From: CAYNLG01 sp964397995
GTDB lineage: Bacteria; Planctomycetota; Phycisphaerae; FEN-1346
Assembly: GCA_964397995.1 (NCBI GenBank)
Contig: CAYNLG010000044.1
Coordinates: 1-30,059, forward strand
DNA: 30,059 nt
Direction of reading: 5' to 3'
The position numbers and the translations under genes are program-made. Shown in pieces: positions 1 through 7,772 of this stretch. The notes beneath the pieces were generated by a model, which worked only from the letters and a program-made list of their open reading frames with translations, was not told the origin of the DNA and searched no databases. How positions within the stretch are numbered: the stretch's first letter is position 1; the number at the start of each line of letters is the position of its first letter.

Positions 1-903
1 GGGCCGGTCCTTCTTGCCTTTCTTCGGCTTGGGCGCTTCGGCCGGACCGCTCCAGACGTCGCGCCTCAGGGGACTCGCATCCGCCGCCACCGCCAGCGTG
101 TCCATCGGCCCCGCATCGCGGGTCAGCACGAAGCTGCCCAAGACGTTCTGGAAGGAGTAGGAGCAGTGCCGCTCCAAGCGGAAGTCGCGTGGCCCTTCCA
201 TGAAGCCGGCGTCGATCTCGGCCTCGGGTGCCGGCGCGGCCTCTTCGGCGGCCTCTTCCGCCCGGTCCGCCGTCGCGTCGGGCGGCGCCTCCGTGCCCAG
301 GAGCAGCCGGTCGACCGCGTCCGGGCCGCGCCGCTCCCCCTCGGCCTCATCGGCCGGAGCGGTTTCGCGCGCGGCCGCCCTGGTCTGGGCCTCCCGGCGG
401 GCGGTTTCGCGGGCCGCCGCCAGCTTCGCCTGCCACGCCTTCCAGTTGGCCACCACCATCTCCGGGTTGACCGGGTCCGCCACGTGGTCCGCCGCCGGGC
501 AGACGAACTGCTCCGGCCCCAGGCCCATCACCATGAGCCGGAACAGGTTGGCCGTGTTCGACTGGGCCGGCAGGTCGTTGCCGCCCGGCACGGGCGCGGC
601 CGGGGCCGCGCCCGGGTCGGCCGGGTCGGGCCGGTCGGTTCGCGTGTTGCCGACGTCGTACCAAGCGTGGGACTCGCTCGTGAAGCAGTCGGGCCAGGCG
701 TCCTGGTGGTCGGCGGCATAGGCGGCGCCGGCGCGGCCGATGGCGGCCAGGTTCCGGCCGCACGCCGTCCGCCGCTGGAGCGCGGCGGCCCGCTTGATCG
801 CCCCATGGACGGTCAGGCCCACCACCGCCAGCACGATGGCGAGCGGGACGAGCGACCCCAGGCCGAAGGCGACCCATCGGTTGCCGGCATCGGATGACGA
901 CAT
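1..903 (-). CDS. Pilin-like membrane-anchored protein, 3' end cut by window
   Basis: The frame stays open from an ATG at 903 to the window edge (301 codons visible, no stop). An AAAGGAG ribosome site lies about 10 nt upstream of the start. Residues 11-33 form one hydrophobic segment, followed by CGRNLAAIGRAGAAYAADH (48-66). That resembles the 'C.xNL..IG.A...Y..D' block after the helix in planctomycete prepilin-like/DUF1559-related proteins. CSYSFQNV (248-255) and a W-x-GP motif further on also fit that family. The usual GFTLIELL processing site is absent, so it may be a membrane-anchored relative and not a processed pilin. Residues about 155-237 are a low-complexity, Ala/Glu/Arg-rich charged stretch that looks like an insertion. 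The visible end is Lys-rich (PKPKKGKKDRP). Function is unknown; family assignment is by pattern only. Confidence 0.7.
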   Translation of the reverse strand, partial: MSSSDAGNRWVAFGLGSLVPLAIVLAVVGLTVHGAIKRAAALQRRTACGRNLAAIGRAGAAYAADHQDAWPDCFTSESHAWYDVGNTRTDRPDPADPGAAPAAPVPGGNDLPAQSNTANLFRLMVMGLGPEQFVCPAADHVADPVNPEMVVANWKAWQAKLAAARETARREAQTRAAARETAPADEAEGERRGPDAVDRLLLGTEAPPDATADRAEEAAEEAAPAPEAEIDAGFMEGPRDFRLERHCSYSFQNVLGSFVLTRDAGPMDTLAVAADASPLRRDVWSGPAEAPKPKKGKKDRP

Positions 904-939
904 GCGCGTGCGGCTCCTTTCCCCGGCCGCGCGACACGC

Positions 940-968
940 TTGCCGCCGGGCCGGTCCCGGTGTAGCTT
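940..968 (+). promoter_or_regulatory. Weak sigma70-type promoter candidate for the MBL-fold gene
   Basis: TTGCCG (940-945), a 17-nt spacer and TAGCTT (963-968) lie about 75 nt before the ATG at 1042. The -35 is good and the -10 is poor. Confidence 0.3.
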
Positions 969-1041
969 GGTACGGCGGCCGGGCGGCGCACCGCGCCGGC
1001 CGTGCCACGTTGAACCCGCGCCCGCCGCAAGGGGACCGCCC

Positions 1042-1680
1042 ATGTCCGAACTTCGCGTCGATGTCGTCGCCATCGGCACCTTGGCCAAGAACCCCTACTG
1101 GGACGAGAAGGCCCCCCGCCGCGAGGAATACGCCACCACCACCCTCGTCCGCAGCGGCGAGGTCACGCTCCTCGTGGACCCCGGGTGGCCCGCCGAAGTC
1201 CTCCGCCACGCCCTTTTCTACCGGGCGGGCCTGGAGCCCGAGGCCGTCACGCACGTCTTCCTGACCCATTTCGACCCATACCACCTGGCGGGGCTCGGTC
1301 TCTTTCCGGACGCCGTGTGGTGGGCCCACGAGGAGGAACTCGCCTGGATGGAGGCCGAGGAGCCCGAACTGGCCGCCGTAATCCTGGAGCGGACGAAGGC
1401 CGTCCCGGACACGCTCGCCCCGCGGGTGGATATCTTCCCGACGGCCGGCCCGACGCCCGGTCACACCTCCGTGCTGGTGGCCGCCCCGCTGGAAACGTGG
1501 ATCGTTGCCGGCGACCTGGTCCTGACGCGGGACCACTTCGAGCGCGGCAACCTGGGCGAGGCGCCGTGGGACCTGGAGAAGGCGAAGGACGCGTTCCAGG
1601 AGGTGGCGGAGATCGCCGACCTGGTCATCCCGGGGCACGACAACGTCTTCGCGGTGCGTGGCGGGGGGCTGGGGCTGTGA
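1042..1680 (+). CDS. Metallo-beta-lactamase-fold hydrolase with atypical metal motif
   Basis: This 212-aa protein starts at ATG 1042, with AAGGGGA about 8 nt upstream. An in-frame extension upstream looks non-coding. The MBL fold is visible as an early strand (TLLVDPG, 43-48), the metal loop after VTHVFLTH (69-76), PGHTSVLV with H141, IVAGDLV with D158 and VIPGHDNVF with H199. The canonical HxHxDH loop reads HFDPYH here. H76 and H81 are kept, but the second His is D78 and the Asp is Y80. The remaining ligands match the family, so a metal centre is likely but rearranged, perhaps mononuclear. MBL proteins include thioesterase, lactonase and phosphodiesterase types; the substrate cannot be read from the sequence. 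It stands about 200 nt before the CNNM pair, probably as its own transcript. Confidence 0.88.
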   Translation: MSELRVDVVAIGTLAKNPYWDEKAPRREEYATTTLVRSGEVTLLVDPGWPAEVLRHALFYRAGLEPEAVTHVFLTHFDPYHLAGLGLFPDAVWWAHEEELAWMEAEEPELAAVILERTKAVPDTLAPRVDIFPTAGPTPGHTSVLVAAPLETWIVAGDLVLTRDHFERGNLGEAPWDLEKAKDAFQEVAEIADLVIPGHDNVFAVRGGGLGL

Positions 1681-1710
1681 GCCTGGCTGCCGCCGGGTCT
1701 CCCGAGGCGC

Positions 1711-1738
1711 TTGCATCCGCCCCCGTTTCCGGTACAAT
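1711..1738 (+). promoter_or_regulatory. Sigma70-type promoter candidate for the CNNM pair
   Basis: TTGCAT (1711-1716), 16-nt spacer, TACAAT (1733-1738). It would start RNA near 1745, about 130 nt before the GTG start at 1877 and just before a 44-codon ORF at 1749. Confidence 0.5.
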
Positions 1739-1876
1739 CGCTTTCGCGATGGACGGGCCCGACGAAAGTGGCGGTGGCCAACCCGCCCCCGAGCCTCACG
1801 CCTCCCAACCCGACGGCGAGGACCCACCCGGGCGGCCCCGGGCCGCCCGGGACGCCCCGCGCCGGGGAGGCGTCCG

Positions 1877-3211
1877 GTGCTAGGTGTCCTGGCGGCCTAT
1901 CCGCTGCACCTTCTGGGCATGCTCGTGCTCCTGGGCGGTTCCGCGTTCTTCTCCGGCAGCGAGACGGCCCTTTTCAACCTCTCGCGCGACCAGCTCCGCC
2001 GCTTCCGCGCCTCCGGCGGGCCCTTCCGCCTGCTGGCCGCCCGCCTCATGGATGACCCGCGCCGGCTCCTGGTCACGGTCCTTTTTGGCAACATGACCGT
2101 CAACACGGCGTTCTTCGCCATGAGCGTCGTCCTGGTATTGGCCATCGGGCGCACCCACCCGGCGCAAATCCGCACGTGGCGATGGATCATCATGGGCCTG
2201 GCTCCGCTGGTGGTCATCGTCTTCGGGGAAGTCGCCCCGAAGAGCCTGGCGGCCACGATGCCCGAACGGCTGGCGCCGCTGGCCAGCGGGCCGCTGGTGT
2301 TGCTCGAGTACCTGGTCGCTCCGGTCCGGATCGTCCTCGACCCGCTGCTCGTGAAGCCTTTGGAGCGGCTCATCACCGGTCGCCGCCTCGGGTCCCGGAC
2401 GCTTGTCACCACCGACGAACTCCAGTCCATCGTCGAGGTCATGGAGAAGGAGGGGGCCGTCTCGCGCGACGAGAGCGAGATGCTCACCGAGGTCCTGGAG
2501 CTTGCCGACCTCCGCGTCCGCGAGGTCATGACCCCGCGCGTCGAGGTCGTCGGCGTCGACCGGACCACGCCCATGTCCGAGGTCCTTGCCCTGTTCCGCC
2601 GGGCCCGCCACTCGAAGCTCCTCGTCTACGACGGGGCCATCGACGAGGTGCGCGGCGTGGTGTACGCCAAGACCGCCTTCCTCAGCCCCAACCGGACGCT
2701 GGACCAGATTCTGCGCCCCGTCCATTACGTGCCCGAGATGAAGTCCGTCGAGAGCCTCCTCCGCGAGTTCCGCTCGCGAACCATCCAGTTTGCCGTCGTT
2801 GTCGACGAGTACGGCGGCGTGGCGGGCCTCGTGACGCTCGAAGACTGCCTCGAGGAGATCGTCGGCGAAATCGAGGACGAGGACGACGTCCCATCCCCCG
2901 AACCGGTCCAGCGCCTCGGCCCCTCGGATTACGTCCTCGACGGTCGACTCTCGGTCCGGAGTTGGGCCGACCTGTTCGACCAGGACATGCCGGAGGGGCG
3001 CGGCCGGTACTCGACGGTGGCCGGCTTCGTGACGAGCCTTCTCGGCCACGTCCCGTCGCGCGGCGACACGGTCCGCTGGCGAAACGTGGCCCTGACCGTG
3101 GAGACCGTTCGCCGCCGCCGCATCACCCGCGTGCGGCTCCGCCTGCTGGACGAGGCGCGGCCCGACGCGGGCGGGCGCGGCGGGAAGGGCAGCGAGGAGG
3201 GCGGCGGCTGA
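1877..3211 (+). CDS. CNNM/CorC-type transporter-associated membrane protein with CBS pair
   Basis: I start this 444-aa protein at GTG 1877 because GGGGAGG lies 6 nt upstream and the protein then begins directly with its first membrane segment. Upstream in-frame codons are Arg/Pro-rich and not membrane-like. The N-terminal CNNM (DUF21) domain has membrane segments near 9-27, 63-92 and 103-120, with FSGSETALFNLSR (25-37) and GEVAPKSLA (117-125), both typical. Two CBS repeats follow: VMTPRVEVV (218-226) opens the first, and DEYGGVAGLVTLEDCLEEIVGE (310-331) ends the second. A CorC/HlyC-type C-terminal domain covers about 345-425 (RGRYSTVAGFV). The family is linked to Mg2+/Co2+ export or resistance, with CBS domains sensing nucleotides. 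The older name 'hemolysin TlyC' is misleading. It is followed 2 nt later by a second family member, so the two are co-transcribed and may form a heteromer. Confidence 0.93.
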   Translation: MLGVLAAYPLHLLGMLVLLGGSAFFSGSETALFNLSRDQLRRFRASGGPFRLLAARLMDDPRRLLVTVLFGNMTVNTAFFAMSVVLVLAIGRTHPAQIRTWRWIIMGLAPLVVIVFGEVAPKSLAATMPERLAPLASGPLVLLEYLVAPVRIVLDPLLVKPLERLITGRRLGSRTLVTTDELQSIVEVMEKEGAVSRDESEMLTEVLELADLRVREVMTPRVEVVGVDRTTPMSEVLALFRRARHSKLLVYDGAIDEVRGVVYAKTAFLSPNRTLDQILRPVHYVPEMKSVESLLREFRSRTIQFAVVVDEYGGVAGLVTLEDCLEEIVGEIEDEDDVPSPEPVQRLGPSDYVLDGRLSVRSWADLFDQDMPEGRGRYSTVAGFVTSLLGHVPSRGDTVRWRNVALTVETVRRRRITRVRLRLLDEARPDAGGRGGKGSEEGGG

Positions 3212-3213
3212 CC

Positions 3214-4233
3214 ATGGGCGCGGTCCTTGATATCCTGAGCCGGTACGGTTTCTATGCCATGGCGGCCCTTGGCATCGCCATCTCGTTTCTTGCCAGCGGC
3301 ATCGAGACCGGGGCGTACCGCCTGAATCGCATCCGCCTCCGGCTTCGCGCCGATGCCGGTGACCGCCGCGCCCGCACGTTGCTCCGGCTCCTCGGCGACC
3401 TGCCCGGCTTCATCATCACCATCCTCATCGTTAACAACGTGGGCAACTACATGGTGACGGCGGCCGTGACCTCGTTGGTGGCCGCCTGGATGACCGCCGG
3501 CGACCTGGAACTGCAGCTTACGGCCACGGCCATCGTCACGCCGGTTCTCTATGTCTTCTGCGAGGTCCTGCCGAAGAACGTCTTCGCCTTCGCCCCCGGC
3601 GAGCCCATGTGCCGCCTGGCTCACAGCATACGCGGTGTCTACATGGCGCTGAAGCTGGTGGGGCTGGTACCGGCCCTCAAAGGGGTCAGCGCCCTGGTGC
3701 TGCGCATCGCGCACGGCGGCAACGGCGGAGGGCCGAACCCGTTCCACCCGCGCCAGCGGTTGCGGGCGTTCCTCCGCGAGGGCGCCGCCGAGGGCGTCAT
3801 CACCGGCTACCAGAACGAACTCGTCGAGAAGGTCCTCGGTCTCCGCGAACGCCGCGTCCGCCAGGTCATGATCCCCCTGCGGGACGTCACGGCCGTCCCC
3901 GCGGGTATCGACCGCGACCGCTTCATCGACCGCCTCCGCCAGCACAGCTACAGCCGCCTCCCCGTCTGGGAGAGCCACAAGGACCGCATCGTCGGCATCG
4001 TGCACATCCGCGACGTCCTCGGCGCCGAATACGGGACGGTCGTCCCGCGCGCCGTCATGGCCACCGACGTCGTCCGCCTGAAACCGGGCGCCTCGGTCAG
4101 CCAGGCCCTGTACCGGCTCCAGGGCCGCCGGGCACCCATGGCCGTCGTCGAGGACGACAAGGGCCGCGCCCTCGGCATCGTCACCGTCAAGGACCTCGTC
4201 GAGGAGATCGTCGGCGAACTGCCGGTCTGGTAA
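3214..4233 (+). CDS. Second CNNM/CBS membrane protein, lacks CorC C-terminal domain
   Basis: This 339-aa protein starts at ATG 3214, 2 nt after the stop of the preceding homologue, with GAGGAGG at 3194-3200. The N-terminus is a DUF21/CNNM domain: a membrane segment at about 10-28 with SGIETGAYRLNR matching the paralogue's SGSETALFNLSR, then LPGFIITILIVNNVGNYM and a segment ending CEVLPKNVFA (compare GEVAPKSLA). CBS 1 begins at VMIPLRDVTAV and CBS 2 at VMATDVVRL. The protein ends GIVTVKDLVEEIVGELPVW, immediately after CBS 2, so the CorC/HlyC C-terminal domain of its neighbour is absent. This division of a full and a short paralogue suggests a two-subunit complex, which is inference. The transported ion is unknown. 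Confidence 0.92.
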   Translation: MGAVLDILSRYGFYAMAALGIAISFLASGIETGAYRLNRIRLRLRADAGDRRARTLLRLLGDLPGFIITILIVNNVGNYMVTAAVTSLVAAWMTAGDLELQLTATAIVTPVLYVFCEVLPKNVFAFAPGEPMCRLAHSIRGVYMALKLVGLVPALKGVSALVLRIAHGGNGGGPNPFHPRQRLRAFLREGAAEGVITGYQNELVEKVLGLRERRVRQVMIPLRDVTAVPAGIDRDRFIDRLRQHSYSRLPVWESHKDRIVGIVHIRDVLGAEYGTVVPRAVMATDVVRLKPGASVSQALYRLQGRRAPMAVVEDDKGRALGIVTVKDLVEEIVGELPVW

Positions 4234-4278
4234 CCGCCGCGCGGCCACGCCGCCGGCCAACGCACACGAGAGGTACCC

Positions 4279-5073
4279 ATGAAGATTATTCGGTTCCTGG
4301 CCGAGGACGGGTCGGTGCGGCACGGGGTGGTCGAGGACGACGTCGTCCGCGAACTCCTGCGGCCGCCTGTCGAGGGCCTCGTCCCCATGGGCACGACCTG
4401 GCCGCTGGCGGCGGTACGGCTGCTGGCGCCGGTGCGGCCGACCAAGATGCTCTGCGTCGGCATCAACTACCGTGACCACGCCGCCGAAATGGGCCACCCC
4501 ATGCCCGACGAGCCCGTCCTCTTCATGAAACCGACCACCGCCCTGGCCGGCCCGAGCGACGCCATCGTCCGCCCCGACGGCGTCGGCCGCGTCGATTACG
4601 AGGCCGAACTGGCCGTCGTCCTCGGTCGGCGGGTGCGCGGCATCACGGAGGCCGAGGCGGACGCCGCCATCTTCGGCTACACCTGCTTCAACGACGTGAC
4701 CGCCCGCGACCTCCAGAAGAAGGACGGCCAGTGGACCCGGGCCAAGGGCTTCGACACCTTCGGCGTCTGCGGCCCGTGGATCGAAACCGAGATCGGCGAC
4801 CCCGACCGGCTGGCCATCCGCTGCCGCGTCAACGGCGACGAGCGGCAGGCCTCCTCGACCGACCAGCTCGCCTTCGGCCCGCGGGCGCTCGTGGCCTGGG
4901 CCAGCCGCGTCATGACCCTGGAGCCGGGCGACCTGATCGCCACGGGCACGCCCGCGGGCGTTGGACCGCTCGAGGTCGGCGACGTGGTCGAGGTCGAGGT
5001 CGAGGGCATCGGCGTGCTGCGCAGCGAGGTGGTGGCCGAGCGGGAGAAGCTGAAGCCGACGCGCGTGGTCTGA
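4279..5073 (+). CDS. Fumarylacetoacetate hydrolase (FAH)-family enzyme
   Basis: The 264-aa protein starts at ATG 4279 with GAGAGG upstream, 45 nt behind the CNNM pair. It has the short N-terminal part (1-55) and the full FAH catalytic domain. Motifs are GINYRDHAAE (61-70, with H67), DYEAELAVVLG (106-116; E108 and E110 are expected metal ligands), FNDVTARDLQ (137-146, with D139), KGFDTFGVCGPW and GTPAGVG near the end. Members split C-C bonds of 2-oxo or 1,3-dicarbonyl acids (acylpyruvate hydrolase, oxaloacetate decarboxylase, homoprotocatechuate-pathway isomerase/decarboxylase), with Mg2+ or Mn2+. The exact substrate cannot be chosen: no aromatic-degradation genes are adjacent. Length and motifs are complete, so it is probably active. 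Confidence 0.93.
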   Translation: MKIIRFLAEDGSVRHGVVEDDVVRELLRPPVEGLVPMGTTWPLAAVRLLAPVRPTKMLCVGINYRDHAAEMGHPMPDEPVLFMKPTTALAGPSDAIVRPDGVGRVDYEAELAVVLGRRVRGITEAEADAAIFGYTCFNDVTARDLQKKDGQWTRAKGFDTFGVCGPWIETEIGDPDRLAIRCRVNGDERQASSTDQLAFGPRALVAWASRVMTLEPGDLIATGTPAGVGPLEVGDVVEVEVEGIGVLRSEVVAEREKLKPTRVV

Positions 5074-5093
5074 AGGAACTTCCGGACGCGCGG

Positions 5094-5333
5094 TCAGGCC
5101 CCCGCGCCGCCGCCCTTTGGCTTCATGTCCTCAAGTCTCAGAACCTGGACCCGACCGGGCGGGGGCTCAATGGGCTTGCCCTTTGCCGGCGACGGGTTTA
5201 TGGAAAGAGCGAGTTCGGCGAATGAGCAGAACACGGCCGCTTGCGCTTCCATGGAGAGCGACGCGAACCAGCGGGCCTTGGCCTCGAACGATGCGTCCGC
5301 CCGGTCGTGACTGACGCCTGTCTCGCGATCCAT
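5094..5333 (-). CDS. Small conserved-looking protein (79 aa) of unknown function
   Basis: The protein has a biased, protein-like composition (FEAKARWFASLSMEAQAAVF, then SFAELALSINP and PPGRVQVL). It resembles short proteins I recall beside nucleotidyltransferase-like genes in other genomes, with the pattern 'KARWF.SLS.EER......F..LAL..NP....P...GRI.VL'. That recollection is unverified. It is predicted soluble and mostly helical, with no signal peptide. The ATG at 5333 has no clear ribosome site. It lies convergent to the FAH-family gene and divergent from nadB. No partner toxin or nucleotidyltransferase gene is present next to it. Confidence 0.6.
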   Translation of the reverse strand: MDRETGVSHDRADASFEAKARWFASLSMEAQAAVFCSFAELALSINPSPAKGKPIEPPPGRVQVLRLEDMKPKGGGAGA

Positions 5334-5435
5334 GGCTGCCAGTCCACCGCGCGCCGGTCCCCGTAGCGAGAGAAAGCTGCCCCCGGTGGCGCCCCGCGCC
5401 GGCGCCGCCGCCTTGGCCGCGACCCGCTTTTCACC

Positions 5436-5464
5436 TTGTCCGCCCCTCGCGGGGGGCGTATTAT
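5436..5464 (+). promoter_or_regulatory. Sigma70-type promoter of nadB
   Basis: TTGTCC (5436-5441), 17-nt spacer, TATTAT (5459-5464). The predicted start near 5471 gives a leader of about 15 nt that contains only the GGAGGG ribosome site (5475-5480) before ATG 5486. There is no room for a riboswitch. Confidence 0.65.
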
Positions 5465-5485
5465 CGGCCTTTTCGGAGGGAGCCG

Positions 5486-7117
5486 ATGCACCGACAGGCG
5501 CAGGTCCGCCGCACCCTGGTCCCGTTCGACACCGAGCGGCTGCCGCAGATCTTCACCGACGTCGCCGTCATCGGCGACGGCGTGGCCGCCCTGCGCACGG
5601 CCCTGGAACTCGCCCCGGCCCTCCGCGTCCTTGTTCTGACGAAGGCCGCCCCGACCGAGTCCAACAGCTACTACGCTCAGGGGGGCATCGCGGCCGTCGT
5701 CCGCCCCGCCGATTCGTTCGAGAGCCACATCGACGATACCTTGGCCACGGGGTGCGGCCTGGCGGACGAGGCCGTCGTCCACCAGGTCGTCGAGGCCGCC
5801 CCCGACATGATCGACGAACTCGTCGCCTGGGGCGCCCACTTCGACGAGACCGAGGGCCACATGGCCGCCGGACGCGAGGGCGGCCACAGCGAGGCCCGCG
5901 TCCTCCACGCGCGCGGCGACGAGACCGGCAAAGAGATCACCACGACGCTTCTGGACCGGGCCCGCGGCGATGACGTGATCGACCTGCGGTCCGAGTGTTT
6001 CGTCATCGACCTGTTGGTGCTCGAGGGCGCGGTCGTCGGCCTCCTGGCCTGGCATCCTGTCCAGGGCCTGTTCGTGGTGCGGTCGCGGCGAACGGTGCTG
6101 GCTGCCGGCGGCCTCGGCCGCATCTATCGCGAGACCACCAACCCCGAGGTCGCCACCGGCGACGGCCTGGCCATGGCCTACCGCGCGGGGGCGGTGCTGG
6201 CGGACCTCGAGTTCGTCCAGTTCCATCCCACGACGCTCTACATCGCCGGGGCGTCGCGGCACCTGATCAGCGAGACGGTGCGCGGCGAAGGGGGCCGCCT
6301 CGTCGACAAGGTCGGCGACGCCTTCATGGCGCGGTACCACCCCATGGGCGATCTGGCCCCGCGCGACGTCGTCAGCCGCAGCATCCTCGACCACATGCGC
6401 AAGACCGGCGCCACCCACGTCTACCTCGACCTGACGCACCTCGGCGACGAGGTCCGCGACCGGTTCCCCGGCATCGCCGAGGCGTGCGCCGCCTTCGACA
6501 TCGACATCGCACGCAACCGTATCCCCGTCCGCCCGAGCGCCCACTACATGATCGGTGGCGTGTGGGTGGACACGGCCGGGCGCACCAGCCTCCCGAACCT
6601 GTACGCGTGCGGCGAAGTCGCCTCCACCGGTCTCCACGGGGCCAACCGTCTCGGCTCCAACAGCCTGCTCGAGGGCCTCGTCTTCGGCCGCGAGGCCGGA
6701 CGCGACATCCTCCGCGAACTCGCCGGCGATGGTCCCCGCGCCCGGGCGCTCAGCGACCGCCTCGTCAGCGACGTCGCGCGGTCGACGCGCGGCCAGCTCA
6801 ACCTGGCGGACGTGCAGAACAGCCTCCGGGCCCTCATGTGGCGCGACGTCGGCATCGTCCGCCACGCCGACGGTCTCCAGGAAGCCGACGGCCTCATCGA
6901 GTTCTGGCAGAGCTATGTCCTCGACAAGGTCTTCGACCAGCGCACCGGCTGGGAACTCCAGAACATGCTCACCCTCGGCCGCCTCATCGCCCAGTCAGCC
7001 CTGCTGCGGACCGAGACGCGCGGCACGCACTACCGGAGCGACTTCCCGGAGCGCGATGACCGAACCTGGCGCAAGCGCATCTTCGTCCATCGCGAGCACG
7101 CGCCGCGCATCGAATAG
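5486..7117 (+). CDS. nadB: L-aspartate oxidase
   Basis: This 543-aa flavoprotein oxidises L-aspartate to iminoaspartate, the first step of de novo NAD synthesis, in the cytosol. The ATG at 5486 follows GGAGGG by 5 nt. The FAD-binding strand-turn-helix reads VAVIGDGVAALRTALEL (about 27-43). NSYYAQGGIAAVV, GGHSEARVLHA, FHPTTLY, LISETVRGEGGRLVD and PSAHYMIGGVWVD follow in the order typical of aspartate oxidase. GEVASTGLHGANRLGSNSLL closes the second FAD region. The C-terminal helical domain (about 415-530) ends with the family's RGTHYRSDFPERDD. The RGTHYRxDFP ending and the SNSYYAQGGIA block distinguish it from succinate dehydrogenase SdhA. nadA and nadC are not in the window, so the pathway genes are dispersed. 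Confidence 0.95.
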   Translation: MHRQAQVRRTLVPFDTERLPQIFTDVAVIGDGVAALRTALELAPALRVLVLTKAAPTESNSYYAQGGIAAVVRPADSFESHIDDTLATGCGLADEAVVHQVVEAAPDMIDELVAWGAHFDETEGHMAAGREGGHSEARVLHARGDETGKEITTTLLDRARGDDVIDLRSECFVIDLLVLEGAVVGLLAWHPVQGLFVVRSRRTVLAAGGLGRIYRETTNPEVATGDGLAMAYRAGAVLADLEFVQFHPTTLYIAGASRHLISETVRGEGGRLVDKVGDAFMARYHPMGDLAPRDVVSRSILDHMRKTGATHVYLDLTHLGDEVRDRFPGIAEACAAFDIDIARNRIPVRPSAHYMIGGVWVDTAGRTSLPNLYACGEVASTGLHGANRLGSNSLLEGLVFGREAGRDILRELAGDGPRARALSDRLVSDVARSTRGQLNLADVQNSLRALMWRDVGIVRHADGLQEADGLIEFWQSYVLDKVFDQRTGWELQNMLTLGRLIAQSALLRTETRGTHYRSDFPERDDRTWRKRIFVHREHAPRIE

Positions 7118-7147
7118 GCCCCGCCGCCGCGGGGCGGGAGGTCCGTT

Positions 7148-7762
7148 GTGCCCACCGAGATCGAAGCCAAGCTCGCTCTGGAGGGCCCCGAGCCCCTGCG
7201 CCGCCGCCTCCGCGAAGCCGGCGCCGAGGCCGCCGGCGCCGTCCGCGAGGTCAACCGCCTGTACGACGACCCGGCTCTGACGCTCCGCCGGCGCGGCGCC
7301 GCCCTCCGCCTCCGCGAGAACCGCGACCCCGACTCCGGCGAGACCCGCACCGCCGTGATCACCTTCAAGGGCCCCGTCGTCGAGGGCCCGATGAAACGCC
7401 GCGAGGAACACGAGACGCCCGTCAGCTCGGCCGAGGCCATGGCCGCCGTCCTGGAGGCGACCGGCCTGAGCGTCACCTTCCACTACGAGAAGGACCGCGA
7501 AACCTGGCACCTCGGCCCGGCCGAGGTCGTTCTCGATCACGTGCCGCACCTCGGCTGGTACGTCGAGGTCGAAGCACCCGACGAGGGCGCCGTGCGGAAG
7601 GCCCTGAAGACGCTCGGTCTCGACCCGGCCGACCAGGTGCCCGGGACCTACGTGGAGTTGCTGGTCGCGCACCTGGAGGCGACGAACCGCGACCCGAGCC
7701 GCGCCGTCTTCGCCGACGAGGGCCCGCCGCGGGCGCCGGACGCGCCGGCTGGCAAGGCCTGA
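7148..7762 (+). CDS. CYTH-domain protein (class IV adenylate cyclase/thiamine triphosphatase-like)
   Basis: The 204-aa protein starts at GTG 7148 with GGGAGG about 6 nt upstream, 30 nt after nadB. The N-terminal EIEAKL (4-9) is the ExExK signature of CYTH enzymes. Basic and acidic strand motifs follow in the expected order: LRRRGAALRLREN, VITFKGP, KRREEHET, VLDHVPHLGWYVEVEAP. These line the tunnel that binds a triphosphate and metal ions. Members include CyaB-type adenylate cyclases, thiamine triphosphatases and inorganic triphosphatases; sequence alone does not separate them here. The last 25 residues are a Pro/Ala-rich tail with no domain. It is probably co-transcribed with nadB. It ends 10 nt before the convergent zinc-ribbon gene. 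Confidence 0.9.
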   Translation: MPTEIEAKLALEGPEPLRRRLREAGAEAAGAVREVNRLYDDPALTLRRRGAALRLRENRDPDSGETRTAVITFKGPVVEGPMKRREEHETPVSSAEAMAAVLEATGLSVTFHYEKDRETWHLGPAEVVLDHVPHLGWYVEVEAPDEGAVRKALKTLGLDPADQVPGTYVELLVAHLEATNRDPSRAVFADEGPPRAPDAPAGKA

Positions 7763-7772
7763 GGCTCCGCCT

